In this document: positions 1 to 6,905 of the stretch, piece after piece | How the letters are laid out: each line of letters starts with the position of its first letter | How positions within the stretch are numbered: position 1 is the first letter of the stretch | NCBI GenBank assembly: GCA_946481615.1 | Contig: CAMLOR010000108.1 | Coordinates: 1 to 9,990 of the forward strand | Direction: 5' to 3' | Origin: an uncultured Aquimonas sp. | Lineage (GTDB): Bacteria > Pseudomonadota > Gammaproteobacteria > Xanthomonadales > Xanthomonadaceae | DNA length: 9,990 nucleotides | Program-made: the position numbers and the translations under genes | The notes under the pieces: model-generated | Told to the model about the DNA's origin: nothing | The model's input: the letters and a program-made list of their open reading frames with translations, nothing else | Database searches by the model: none

Positions 1-988
1 CGCGATCGCGCCCAACGTGCTGCCGCCCGACGGCGGGCGCGCGCTCTACGACTACACGACCGAAGCCGCGATCTACGAGCCCTGCGCGCTCAACGACAAA
101 CGCTTCGACGGCGCGCTGCTGGTGCGGCCGGCCGGCGGCCTGTCGCCGGCCTCGGTGCAACGCTGCAAATCGCTGCGCGAAGCCGGGCTGATCGAGGGCG
201 ACGACACCGCCGCGCAGGCCGCCTCGGCACTGGAAAAGATGCATGCCGCCGGCTGGACGGACGCCGCCATCGAAGCCGGCCAGATCAGCGTCGCCTTCGA
301 CCTGTGGCGCGCCGTCGGCGCGGCTTACGCGTCGGCCTACACGCGCAGTGCGGCGGATGCGATGCCCTGCGGCTATTCCTATGCCCTGCTCGACGAGAAA
401 GGCCAGCCGCGTACCGCCACGGCGGAAGAACGCGCGGCCTGGTGGTCGGATGCCTCCGGCATCCCGCCCGGCGCAGGCGTGATGCTGCTCGACGCCGTGC
501 GTCCCACACCGGCCGCGGGCGCGGCCCCGCAATCGGATGCCGCCCTGATCGGCCTGCGTTGCCTGCGCAGTCTGTGGGACGGCGACGATCCCATGGGCGC
601 GACGCTGCGCCAGGGCGTCGCCGCCACGCGCGCGAGCCTGCCGCGCGACGGGCTGCCGGTGTTCGTGATCCACGGCGCCGACGACGGGCTGGTGCCGGAA
701 GCCTTCAGCGGCGGCGCCTACGTCGCGGCAGTGAATGCGGCCGGTGGCGATGTGCGTTATTGGCGCGTCGCCAACGCGCAGCATTTCGATGCCTTCCTCG
801 CCTTGCCGCCGCTCGCGCTGCGCTACGTGCCGCTGCTGCCGTATGCCTACCGCGCGCTCGATGCGATGTGGGCGCATATCGCCGAAGGCACGCCGCTGCC
901 GGCGAGCGCCGACATCGCCGCGAAGCGCCGCACGGCTTCGGCCGCCGGCATCGAAGCGCTGACGCCCGCCCATCTCGCCATGCCCTGA
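1..988 (+). CDS. 3-hydroxybutyrate-oligomer hydrolase, C-terminal part (5'-truncated by window edge)
   Basis: The reading frame is open from base 2 to the TGA at 986-988 (328 visible residues), with no convincing start, so the gene begins outside the window. The family (D-(-)-3-hydroxybutyrate oligomer hydrolase, an alpha/beta hydrolase of roughly 690 residues) cleaves soluble 3HB oligomers to monomers during PHB turnover, so about the last half is present. Visible family-like stretches are HGADDGLVPEAFSGGAYV (codons from about 671), which probably carries the acidic triad residue, and ANAQHFDAF (about 773-799), which probably carries the triad His; the nucleophile Ser would lie in the missing part. 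The C-terminal PLLPYAYRALDAMWAH stretch is also typical. Assignment is by recognition of these motifs. The link to PHA metabolism is strengthened by phaEC, phaB and phaR in the same window. The gene is convergent with the membrane-protein gene at 1069-2397, and its stop is followed at once by an inverted-repeat element. Confidence 0.82.
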   Translation, partial: AIAPNVLPPDGGRALYDYTTEAAIYEPCALNDKRFDGALLVRPAGGLSPASVQRCKSLREAGLIEGDDTAAQAASALEKMHAAGWTDAAIEAGQISVAFDLWRAVGAAYASAYTRSAADAMPCGYSYALLDEKGQPRTATAEERAAWWSDASGIPPGAGVMLLDAVRPTPAAGAAPQSDAALIGLRCLRSLWDGDDPMGATLRQGVAATRASLPRDGLPVFVIHGADDGLVPEAFSGGAYVAAVNAAGGDVRYWRVANAQHFDAFLALPPLALRYVPLLPYAYRALDAMWAHIAEGTPLPASADIAAKRRTASAAGIEALTPAHLAMP

Positions 989-1058
989 CGTCGTTCCCGC
1001 GCAGGCGGGAACGCAGTGTCTTTCGCCACGCCGATGCGCTGAAGGCGCGGGAATGACG
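989..1058. repeat. 70-bp terminal-inverted-repeat element between convergent genes
   Basis: The left end CGTCGTTCCCGCGC (989-1002) is the reverse complement of the right end GCGCGGGAATGACG (1045-1058) with one mismatch (G versus A at position 5). The left arm continues into a second, perfect 8-bp hairpin (993-1012). The sequence resembles the abundant short TTCCCGCG...GGCGGGAA intergenic repeats of Xanthomonadaceae and other proteobacteria, but only one copy is in this window, so its repeated nature is inferred. It begins on the base after the hydrolase stop codon and ends 10 bases before the stop of the opposing gene, as expected for a non-coding element tolerated, or used, between gene ends. 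Confidence 0.6.
993..1012 (+). terminator. Perfect 8-bp hairpin after the hydrolase gene, possible terminator
   Basis: GTTCCCGC (993-1000) pairs perfectly with GCGGGAAC (1005-1012) around a GCAG tetraloop, starting 4 bases past the stop at 986-988. There is no T-run after it, so it is not a canonical intrinsic terminator. It could still slow or end transcription, or protect 3' ends of the convergent transcripts. It is nested inside the 989-1058 inverted-repeat element. Confidence 0.4.
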
Positions 1059-1068
1059 GGACGGCGCC

Positions 1069-2397
1069 TCAGCGCCAGAACACGATGCGGTGCGGCTGCG
1101 GGTCCGGCGTTTCGGCCTCGGCCATCGGCGAACGCAGGCGGCGCACGGTGAGTTCGTGGCGGCCGGGCGCGAGCGCCTTCACCGGCAGCATCGCCACCGC
1201 GCCGCGCAATCCGGAGCCCGGATCGTCGGCGGCCTCGAAGCTGACGGCCACGGGCTGGCCGTCGAGCGTCGGTGCGTAGACGCGCGCGAGGCAATCGAGC
1301 ACGTGCGTGCGTGCGGCGTCGGCCGCGAGGCGTAGGCGTTCCTCGGGATGCAATCCTTCCGTGTCGACCGAATCCCCGGCCGGCGCGCATTCCTTTTCCA
1401 GCCCCTGCGTGTCGCGCCCCGGACGAAACGGCACGAACAGCTTGAGCCAGTCGCTGCGCACCACCTCGGCGGGGATGAAGGGTGCGGTGGAAGACAGGTC
1501 GGCCCCGCGCCGGTATTCGGCGTAGTGCTCGTTGCGCAGCGCACGCGGCGCGCCGGGCTCGCCCAGCGCGAGGGCGCCGTAGCTGCCGACATCGAGTTCG
1601 CCTTCGCGCATCATCAATTGCACGATCGTCAGGCCGAAGAGCGCCGTCACCGCCACGCCCAGCAGCAGGCCGCCGCGTTTCTGCCCGGCGCGGCTGATGA
1701 ACACCAGCATCGGATAGCTCGAGGCGGAGGACATGCCCAGCGCGAGGTAGACGCGGAACACGCGCGCCAGCATGCGCGCGGCCAGGCCGTCCGGTGCCAG
1801 GCGACGGCCGATCAGGCGGTCGATGCCCAGGGCCAGGAAGAGCGGAACCATCGTCAGCGCCAGCACCACCAGCCAGATCTGCTGCCAGGCGAAATAGCCG
1901 CGCGTGACGATCTGGAAAACCCACGTCGCCAACGCCGCGATCGCCACCAGCAACAGCGGCGTGATGGTCAGCAGCGCGAATGCGACGCCATAGCCGAACA
2001 CCAGACTCGCGCGATTGTCGGCGCGCTCCACCAGCGTGGCCACCGGCGGCGTGCGCGACTGCAGCACGTGCCGGTAGGTGGGTCCGCTGCGCAGCCGGTC
2101 CCAGAGCACGCCGTCGCCGTGCACCGAACGCAGGCCGACGAGGCCCACCCAGTAGCCGCGCAGCGCCAGATGCGCGACGAAGGTGAAGATCAGCGCGTAG
2201 ACCGTCGTCTTCACGTAGAGATAGGGCAGCATGACCATCTCGGCCAGCGGCCGCGCGAAGCGCGGGAACCACGCGTAGAACCATTCGTCGAGCGCGCCCG
2301 GCAGTTGCAGCAGCGCGAACACCGTCGCGCCGGAAATCAGCAGTTCCATCTCCCACGTGGGCGTGGTGTGGCGGGGCAGGGCGTCGCGCTCGGTCAT
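1069..2397 (-). CDS. Unrecognised polytopic membrane protein with C-terminal soluble domain
   Basis: I do not recognise this 442-residue protein as a named family. Hydrophobic segments lie at about residues 18-35, 55-77, 131-163 (long enough for one or two spans), 172-192, 211-234 and 241-262. A polar domain of about 175 residues follows (265-442), ending with PGRHELTVRR, a turn-strand pattern common in beta-sandwich domains, and a possible Cys pair (C337, C369). The start chosen is the ATG at 2397-2395 (MTERDALPRH): the frame stays open further upstream, but that extension is Arg-rich, low in hydrophobic residues and antisense to phaE. No good Shine-Dalgarno precedes the start; an alternative Met is residue 17. 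The gene is divergent from phaE across 56 bp, so a shared regulatory region is likely. Its location inside a PHA locus is the only hint of function. Confidence 0.75.
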   Translation of the reverse strand: MTERDALPRHTTPTWEMELLISGATVFALLQLPGALDEWFYAWFPRFARPLAEMVMLPYLYVKTTVYALIFTFVAHLALRGYWVGLVGLRSVHGDGVLWDRLRSGPTYRHVLQSRTPPVATLVERADNRASLVFGYGVAFALLTITPLLLVAIAALATWVFQIVTRGYFAWQQIWLVVLALTMVPLFLALGIDRLIGRRLAPDGLAARMLARVFRVYLALGMSSASSYPMLVFISRAGQKRGGLLLGVAVTALFGLTIVQLMMREGELDVGSYGALALGEPGAPRALRNEHYAEYRRGADLSSTAPFIPAEVVRSDWLKLFVPFRPGRDTQGLEKECAPAGDSVDTEGLHPEERLRLAADAARTHVLDCLARVYAPTLDGQPVAVSFEAADDPGSGLRGAVAMLPVKALAPGRHELTVRRLRSPMAEAETPDPQPHRIVFWR

Positions 2398-2424
2398 GGG
2401 ACAAGAATATCGCGATGCTATGAT
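2398..2424 (+). promoter_or_regulatory. Candidate sigma70 promoter for phaE-phaC
   Basis: TATGAT at 2419-2424 is one mismatch from the -10 consensus TATAAT and stands out in an otherwise GC-rich gap. The best -35-like hexamer is GGGACA (2398-2403, 4 of 6 matches), 15 bases upstream, a short spacer. Transcription would start near 2431, leaving a leader of about 23 nt that contains the ribosome binding site GGAGAGG (2438-2444). The whole 56-bp gap also has to serve the divergent gene at 1069-2397, whose own promoter I could not identify. Confidence 0.35.
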
Positions 2425-2453
2425 CGAACGGCCCATCGGAGAGGCCTTCGCGC

Positions 2454-3575
2454 ATGAGTCCATCGAATCCGGCCGGCGATTTCGACGCCCTCGCCCGGCA
2501 ATACTGGAACGCCTGGGCGGATCTCGCCCGCAAGCCCGAGCCCGCGCCCGCCGTGCCGGGCTGGAAGGAAGGCCTGCAATGGTGGTCGCAGCTCGCCGGC
2601 CAGGGCCGCGACGGCATCGATGCCACGGTCGAGCGCATGAACGCGCAGGCCGGGCAGTGGTTCGGGCAGATGCAGAATGTCGCCGCCGCCTTCGCCGGCC
2701 GCGAAGCGGCGCCGGCCGACATCGCCGACGCCTGGCGCAACGCACTCGGCGGCGCCGGCGGCAATCCGATGGCGGACATGTTCGCCCGCATGAGCGGCGG
2801 CCAGGCGCACGGCATGGACGCTTGGCTCTCGCAGGTGCAGCCCTTCCTCGGCACGCTGCGCGGCGAGACCGACGCCTGGCTCAACGCGCCGGCCTTCGGG
2901 CTCGGGCGCGAACACCAGGAGCGTGCGCAGAAACTGGTGCAGGCGCAGATCGACTACCAGCAGCGCACCGCCGATTACCACGCCCAGCTCGCACGGGCCG
3001 CCAAGGGCGCCTTCGAGCGCTTCGAGAAGAAACTCGCCGAGCGTTCCGAGCCGGGCCGCCAGATCGAATCGGCGCGCGCGCTCTTCGATCTGTGGATCGA
3101 CGCCGCCGAGGAAGCCTGGGCCGAAGTCGCGCTCAGCGCCGAATTCCGCCGCGTCTACGGCGAAATGGTGAACGCGCAGATGCGCCTGCGCGCCGCCGTG
3201 CAGGGCCAGATCGAACAAGTGGCGAACCTGCTCGGCCTGCCCACGCGCAGCGAGTTGAACGGCTCGCACCGCAAGCTCGCCGCGCTCGAGCGCGAAGTGC
3301 GCGCGCTGCGCCAGCAACTCGCCGCGTTCGATCGCGCGCCCGCGGTCGTCGATCTGCAGGACGCCGCGAACGAAGAGCCGGCGCCGGCCCGTCGCCCCGC
3401 TGCCGTGAACGCAGGATCTGCTTCGGCGCGCCGGCCCGCCGCCGCCAAGACCCCCGCGCGAAAACCCGCGGCGAGCCGCGCTGCGGCGCCGGCGAAAGCC
3501 TCCGCGCGCAAGACCGTGCTGCCCACCGTGGAAGCGCCGCGCGCCGCCACCAAGCCCCGCGCCAAGGGACGCTGA
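2454..3575 (+). CDS. phaE: Class III PHA synthase subunit PhaE with basic Ala/Pro/Lys/Arg tail
   Basis: This 373-residue protein is the non-catalytic partner of class III PHA synthase, which forms the PhaEC complex at the surface of PHA granules and activates PhaC. Supporting features are the N-terminal FDALARQYWNAWADLAR start, a long helical middle with many Trp and Gln residues, and the PhaE-type segment LLGLPTRSELNGSHRKL (259-275), followed by a short coiled coil (about 272-292). Start: ATG 2454 with GGAGAGG (2438-2444) nine bases upstream. The last 61 residues (313-373) form a low-complexity tail with 16 Lys/Arg and one acidic residue, including ARRPAA twice and ARKPAA once; this is not part of the core PhaE fold and recalls the DNA-binding tail of the phasin PhaF. 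phaC begins 3 bases after the stop, so the two are cotranscribed and probably translationally coupled. The order phaE-phaC is the reverse of that in Allochromatium. Confidence 0.93.
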   Translation: MSPSNPAGDFDALARQYWNAWADLARKPEPAPAVPGWKEGLQWWSQLAGQGRDGIDATVERMNAQAGQWFGQMQNVAAAFAGREAAPADIADAWRNALGGAGGNPMADMFARMSGGQAHGMDAWLSQVQPFLGTLRGETDAWLNAPAFGLGREHQERAQKLVQAQIDYQQRTADYHAQLARAAKGAFERFEKKLAERSEPGRQIESARALFDLWIDAAEEAWAEVALSAEFRRVYGEMVNAQMRLRAAVQGQIEQVANLLGLPTRSELNGSHRKLAALEREVRALRQQLAAFDRAPAVVDLQDAANEEPAPARRPAAVNAGSASARRPAAAKTPARKPAASRAAAPAKASARKTVLPTVEAPRAATKPRAKGR

Positions 3576-3578
3576 CCG

Positions 3579-4649
3579 ATGTTCTCGCCGCTCAAGCTCA
3601 CGCCCGACAAGCTGGTGGAAGAAGCGCTGAAGATGCAGCAGAAGCTCGGCGCCGGGCTCAAGACGCTGCGCGAAGTCGACGACGTCGATTTCGGCGCCAC
3701 CGACAAGGAAGCGGTCTACAGCGACGGCCGCCTCACGCTCTATCGCTTCAAGGGCGAGAAGGCACCGACCTCCAAGGTGCCGCTGCTCATCGTCTACGCG
3801 CTGGTCAACCGCCCGTACATGGTCGACCTGCAGAGCGACAAATCGCTGGTGCGCAACCTGCTGGCGCTGGGCGAGGACATCTACCTCATCGACTGGGGCT
3901 ATCCCGACGGCTCCGACCGCTACCTCATGCTCGAGGACTACATCGAGCGCTTCATCGGCGGCTGCGTCGACTTCCTGCGCCAGCGCCACGGCGCCGAAAA
4001 GATCGACGTGCTCGGCATCTGCCAGGGCGGCGCGTTCTCGCTGTGCTACGCCGCGCTGCATCCGCGCAAGGTGCGCAACCTCATCACCATGGTCACGCCG
4101 GTGGATTTCCACACGCCGGACAACATGCTCTCGAACTGGACGCGCCAGCTCGACGTGGACCTGTTCGTCGATGCGCTCGGCAACGTGCCGGCCGATCTGA
4201 TGAACTACTGCTATCTCACGCTCAAGCCGTTCCGGCTCAACGTGCAGAAATACGTCGGCCTCACCGACCTGCTCGACGACAAGGCCGCGCTGGAGGATTT
4301 CCTGCGCATGGAGAAGTGGATCTTCGATTCGCCCGACCAGGCCGGCGAAGCCTTCCGCCAGTTCATCAAGCAGTTCTACCAGGGCAACGGCTTCATCGAG
4401 GGCGGCATCGAGATCGGCGGGCGCGAGGTCGACCTCGCCAACGTCACGATGCCCGTGCTCAACATCTACGCCGAGCAGGATCATCTGGTGCCGCCGGATG
4501 CCTCGCGCGCGCTGAAGAACGTGGCCGGCACGCGCGACTACACCGAGCTGAGCTTCAAGGGCGGCCACATCGGCATCTACGTCTCCGGCCGCGCGCAGCG
4601 CGAAGTGCCGCCGGCGATCCACGAATGGCTGCGCCAACGCTCGAAGTGA
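3579..4649 (+). CDS. phaC: Class III poly(3-hydroxyalkanoate) synthase catalytic subunit PhaC
   Basis: PhaC polymerises (R)-3-hydroxyacyl-CoA, mainly 3-hydroxybutyryl-CoA, into PHA, releasing CoA. The 356 residues match the class III length of about 355. The alpha/beta-hydrolase fold carries the synthase version of the lipase box, GICQGG (146-151), with nucleophile Cys148. The other triad residues are Asp301 in AEQDHLVPP and His330 in GGHIG. Each is one residue before the Cys149/Asp302/His331 numbering known for Allochromatium PhaC. IDWGYPDGSDRY (104-115) and NRPYMVDLQ (77-85) are further family signatures. Start: ATG 3579, with AAGGGA (3564-3569) in the end of phaE nine bases upstream; the preceding stop is 3 bases away, favouring coupled translation. 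A hairpin follows at 4656-4682. No catalytic residue appears lost, so the enzyme should be active with PhaE. Confidence 0.97.
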   Translation: MFSPLKLTPDKLVEEALKMQQKLGAGLKTLREVDDVDFGATDKEAVYSDGRLTLYRFKGEKAPTSKVPLLIVYALVNRPYMVDLQSDKSLVRNLLALGEDIYLIDWGYPDGSDRYLMLEDYIERFIGGCVDFLRQRHGAEKIDVLGICQGGAFSLCYAALHPRKVRNLITMVTPVDFHTPDNMLSNWTRQLDVDLFVDALGNVPADLMNYCYLTLKPFRLNVQKYVGLTDLLDDKAALEDFLRMEKWIFDSPDQAGEAFRQFIKQFYQGNGFIEGGIEIGGREVDLANVTMPVLNIYAEQDHLVPPDASRALKNVAGTRDYTELSFKGGHIGIYVSGRAQREVPPAIHEWLRQRSK

Positions 4650-4655
4650 ATCCGC

Positions 4656-4682
4656 TCCCCATGCCATGATGCCGGCAGGGGA
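4656..4682 (+). terminator. Hairpin after phaC, weak terminator or attenuator candidate
   Basis: TCCCC (4656-4660) and TGCC (4662-4665), separated by one bulged A, pair with GGCA (4674-4677) and GGGGA (4678-4682) around an 8-base loop. The hairpin starts 7 bases after the phaC stop. It lacks a following T-run, so termination would be partial at best; it may separate phaEC expression from the downstream sensor gene. Confidence 0.4.
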
Positions 4683-4689
4683 TCGGGGG

Positions 4690-4704
4690 ATGGGGACACT
4701 TTGA
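4690..4704 (+). other. Possible four-codon leader ORF overlapping a TTG start
   Basis: ATG GGG ACA CTT TGA reads as a Met-Gly-Thr-Leu micro-ORF whose TGA (4702-4704) overlaps the TTG start (4701-4703) of the next gene in a TTGA overlap. A G-rich stretch (GGGGG 4685-4689) lies immediately upstream. Such an overlap could allow coupled re-initiation, or could be chance; there is no direct evidence of translation. Confidence 0.2.
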
Positions 4705-6272
4705 GCGGATCGATCGGGCGCCCCGCGGGCCCCATGCCGGCGGCGCTGCGCGAAGCGATGCTCGTGACGGCCTACGGTGCGGCCTGGATCCTGGGCTACC
4801 ACGTCTCCACGGTCTACTGGTTCCTGCCTGCGGGCCTGCGCTTCGCCACGTTGTGGTGCACGCCGAAACGGTGGTGGCCGTGGCTGGCGCTGTCCGAATA
4901 CGTCGCGCTGCTGATCATCGTGCTGGGCGGCGACGGATACGCCACCACGCTGGGCTTCGTGCTGGGCGTGGTGATGCCGTGGCTGGCGCACGCCATGGTG
5001 GTTGCGCTGGCGCGCCCGCCGGCCGGCGAACGCGCGCCCGATTCGCCGTGGCGCATGGCGCGCCTGCTGGTGGCGATGCTGGCGGCGGTGATGATCACCG
5101 CGATGCTGCTCACCGCGATGGGCGTGGCGGAAGAAGGCGCGCTGCCGGCGGAGCCGGCGGTGCGCGTGCTCGACTACGTCATCGGCGATTTCATCGCCAT
5201 GCTGATGCTGGTGCCCGTCTTCCTGCAGATTTCCACGCCGGGCAGCGCGCGGCTGCGGCGGTTGTTCGGCGAATTGCTGCTGCTGTTCGTGCCCTTGCTG
5301 CTGCTGGTGCTGGCGGTGCCCGGCATGCGCACGCGCGCGGCCAGCTACCTCGGGCTGCTGGCGCTGGTGCCGATGGTGCTGATGGTGTTCCGCCACGGCT
5401 GGCCGGGCGGTGGCTGGGCCTTGGCTTTCACCAGCATCGCGGTCTACGTGCTGGGCCTGGGTTCGGCCGCGCCGGCGTCGCGCGAACTGATGCAATTGTT
5501 CCTGGCCATCGTGGGCGCCGTCACGCTGATGCTGGGCGCGGCCGTCACCGCGCTGCGGCAGGCGCGCGACGCGATGGCGGAGAAGGGCGAGGCGCTCGCG
5601 GCGCAGGCCGTCGAACTGCGCGCCTTGAGCCAGCGCCTGGTGCGCGCGCAGGAAGACGAACGGCGCCGCATCGCGCAGGATCTTTCCGGCGAAATGGAAC
5701 AAAGCCTGGCCGCGCTCGGCACGCGCCTGGGCCTGCTGGCGCGCACGCCGCTCGAGCCGGCGCAGATGGCCGCCGTGGATTCGCTGCGCGCGTTGGCGCA
5801 GAGCGTGCACGCGGCCATGCGCAACGTGCTCGCCAACCTGCGCCCGGTGGCGCTCGATCGCCACGGCCTGGAGCGTGCGCTGCTCGAAGGCCCGCTGCAC
5901 GACCTGCTCGCGGACGCGAGCGTGCGCTACGAGCACAGCGTGCGCGGCCCGCTCGGCGCGCTCGATGCCGACACCGGCAACGCGCTCTACCGCATCTGCC
6001 AGGAAGCCGCGATCGATTGCGTGCGGCGCGCGCGCGGCACGCGCTTCGAACTGGCGCTGAGTGCCATCGCGCACGCGACGGTGGTGGACGTGTCGTTGCG
6101 CCTGGGCTACGACCGCGGTGCGGAGGCGTCGGCCGCGGCCGATCCGCCGTGGCTGCCCGGCGCGCGCGACCGCGTGCTGGCGCTGGGCGGCAGCTACGAA
6201 TGCGAGGCCGACGCCGGCGGCATCCGTCACCGCATCCGCTTCGTCGCCCCTGCCGTGATGCCGGGCGCCTGA
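4701..6272 (+). CDS. MASE1 sensor, degenerate HisKA_3-type histidine kinase (predicted pseudokinase)
   Basis: The 523-residue protein has an N-terminal MASE1 integral membrane sensor (about 20-285, roughly eight spans, with the hallmark VYWFLPAGLRF at 38-48), a linker coiled coil (285-315), a HisKA_3 dimerisation region (about 312-392, with LRPVALDRHGLERAL conserved) and a HATPase-like end. It is collinear with the intact kinase at 6904-8547. Key residues are missing. The H-box reads EDERRRIAQDLSGEMEQ, with Ser329 where the phosphoacceptor His should be and Gly330 where the adjacent Asp should be; Gln334, the phosphatase-type residue, is kept. The N-box Asn is Asp439, and the G1 DDGxG box is replaced by YDRGA. 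The frame is intact with normal codon bias, so this is not simple decay. It probably modulates the neighbouring kinase or regulator rather than autophosphorylating. Start: TTG 4701, preceded by GGGGGA (4685-4690); ATG 4734 is the alternative. Its stop abuts the regulator's stop. Confidence 0.85.
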   Translation: MSGSIGRPAGPMPAALREAMLVTAYGAAWILGYHVSTVYWFLPAGLRFATLWCTPKRWWPWLALSEYVALLIIVLGGDGYATTLGFVLGVVMPWLAHAMVVALARPPAGERAPDSPWRMARLLVAMLAAVMITAMLLTAMGVAEEGALPAEPAVRVLDYVIGDFIAMLMLVPVFLQISTPGSARLRRLFGELLLLFVPLLLLVLAVPGMRTRAASYLGLLALVPMVLMVFRHGWPGGGWALAFTSIAVYVLGLGSAAPASRELMQLFLAIVGAVTLMLGAAVTALRQARDAMAEKGEALAAQAVELRALSQRLVRAQEDERRRIAQDLSGEMEQSLAALGTRLGLLARTPLEPAQMAAVDSLRALAQSVHAAMRNVLANLRPVALDRHGLERALLEGPLHDLLADASVRYEHSVRGPLGALDADTGNALYRICQEAAIDCVRRARGTRFELALSAIAHATVVDVSLRLGYDRGAEASAAADPPWLPGARDRVLALGGSYECEADAGGIRHRIRFVAPAVMPGA

Positions 6273-6905
6273 TCAGCCCGCGGCGAGCATCCCGCGGCGG
6301 CGAGCGAGCTGCACCAGCTCGACGTCGGAGTTCACGCCCAGCTTGCCGTGCAGGTTGGAGCGGTGCGTGTAGACCGTCTTGCGACTCATGCCCAGGCGCT
6401 CGCCGATCACGCGGATCGAATCGCCGCGCACCAGCGCGCGCACGATCTCGCACTCGCGCGCCGTGAGTTCCGGGAAGGCCGGGTCGCGGTCCGGACCGAG
6501 CGCATCGAACCGCTCGCGGAAGGCCGCGCCCAGATAGTTGCCGCCCTCCCGCACCGCGGCCACCGCAGCCAGCAGTTCGTCGTCGGCGCCGCTCTTGGCG
6601 AGATAGCCGCGCGCGCCCAGGCGGAAGGCCTCGCGCACGTAGGGCAGGGCCTCGTGCATGCTGAGCACGATCACGTCCGGACGGCGCGCGCGCGGCTGCA
6701 GGCGGCGCAGCACCTCGAAGCCATCGAGGCCGGGCAGGGTGATGTCGAGCAGCAGCAGATCGCAGTGATCGAGCTGCGGATCGTCGAGCAGCGCCAGCCC
6801 GTCGCCGTGCTCGACGGCCACGATGTAGCCCGGCACCGTCTCGATCAATTGTTTGAAGCCGCGCCGGACAATGGGATGATCGTCGGCGAGAGCGATACGG
6901 GGCAT
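6273..6905 (-). CDS. NarL/FixJ-family two-component response regulator
   Basis: This 210-residue regulator has a receiver domain (about 2-120) and a LuxR-type helix-turn-helix (about 145-207). Receiver residues are complete: Asp8 and Asp9 (ALADDHPIVRRG), phosphoacceptor Asp54 (LLLDITLPG), Ser82 (LSMH) and Lys104 (YLAKSG). The output domain reads LTARECEIVRAL, then RVIGERLGMSRKTVYTHRSNL, a standard NarL-type recognition helix. It is the obvious partner of the HisKA_3 kinase starting at 6904, and that kinase type normally pairs with this regulator type. The start chosen is ATG 6905-6903, giving the usual MPRIALADDH beginning; ATG 6920-6918 and GTG 6953-6951 are in-frame alternatives. No strong Shine-Dalgarno is seen. 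The start overlaps the divergent kinase start, and the stop (TCA 6273-6275) abuts the upstream sensor's TGA, making the palindrome TGATCA. DNA targets are unknown; the PHA genes alongside are candidates. Confidence 0.95.
   Translation of the reverse strand: MPRIALADDHPIVRRGFKQLIETVPGYIVAVEHGDGLALLDDPQLDHCDLLLLDITLPGLDGFEVLRRLQPRARRPDVIVLSMHEALPYVREAFRLGARGYLAKSGADDELLAAVAAVREGGNYLGAAFRERFDALGPDRDPAFPELTARECEIVRALVRGDSIRVIGERLGMSRKTVYTHRSNLHGKLGVNSDVELVQLARRRGMLAAG
6853..6880 (+). promoter_or_regulatory. Weak candidate promoter for the MASE1 kinase, inside the regulator gene
   Basis: TTGAAG (6853-6858) and GATGAT (6875-6880) each match the sigma70 consensus at 4 of 6 positions, with a 16-base spacer. 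Transcription would start near 6887, just before the kinase start. It lies within the 5' coding part of the opposing regulator gene, which is required because the two genes have no intergenic gap. The match is weak and could be chance. Confidence 0.22.

Noticed and set aside
2398..2745. N-terminal extension of the membrane protein gene to an upstream start
   Set aside because: The added 116 residues are almost all Arg, Ala and Ser, antisense to phaE, and would overlap the phaE promoter and start; the ATG at 2397 begins a normal membrane-protein N-terminus.
2357..4669. A 770-codon plus-strand open frame overlapping phaE and phaC
   Set aside because: Arg-rich, out-of-frame shadow; phaE and phaC in another frame have clear family motifs and ribosome binding sites.
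2418..6230. A 1270-codon open frame on the minus strand antisense to phaE, phaC and the sensor gene
   Set aside because: Its translation is an Arg/His/Gln/Ala-rich mixture with no domain, and it mirrors genuine genes whose GC-rich third positions remove stops from the antisense frame.
4701..6272. Treating the degenerate kinase as a frameshifted pseudogene
   Set aside because: The frame is continuous, the fold-forming segments are preserved to the end, and the changes are substitutions at active-site positions, so a pseudokinase fits better than a broken gene.
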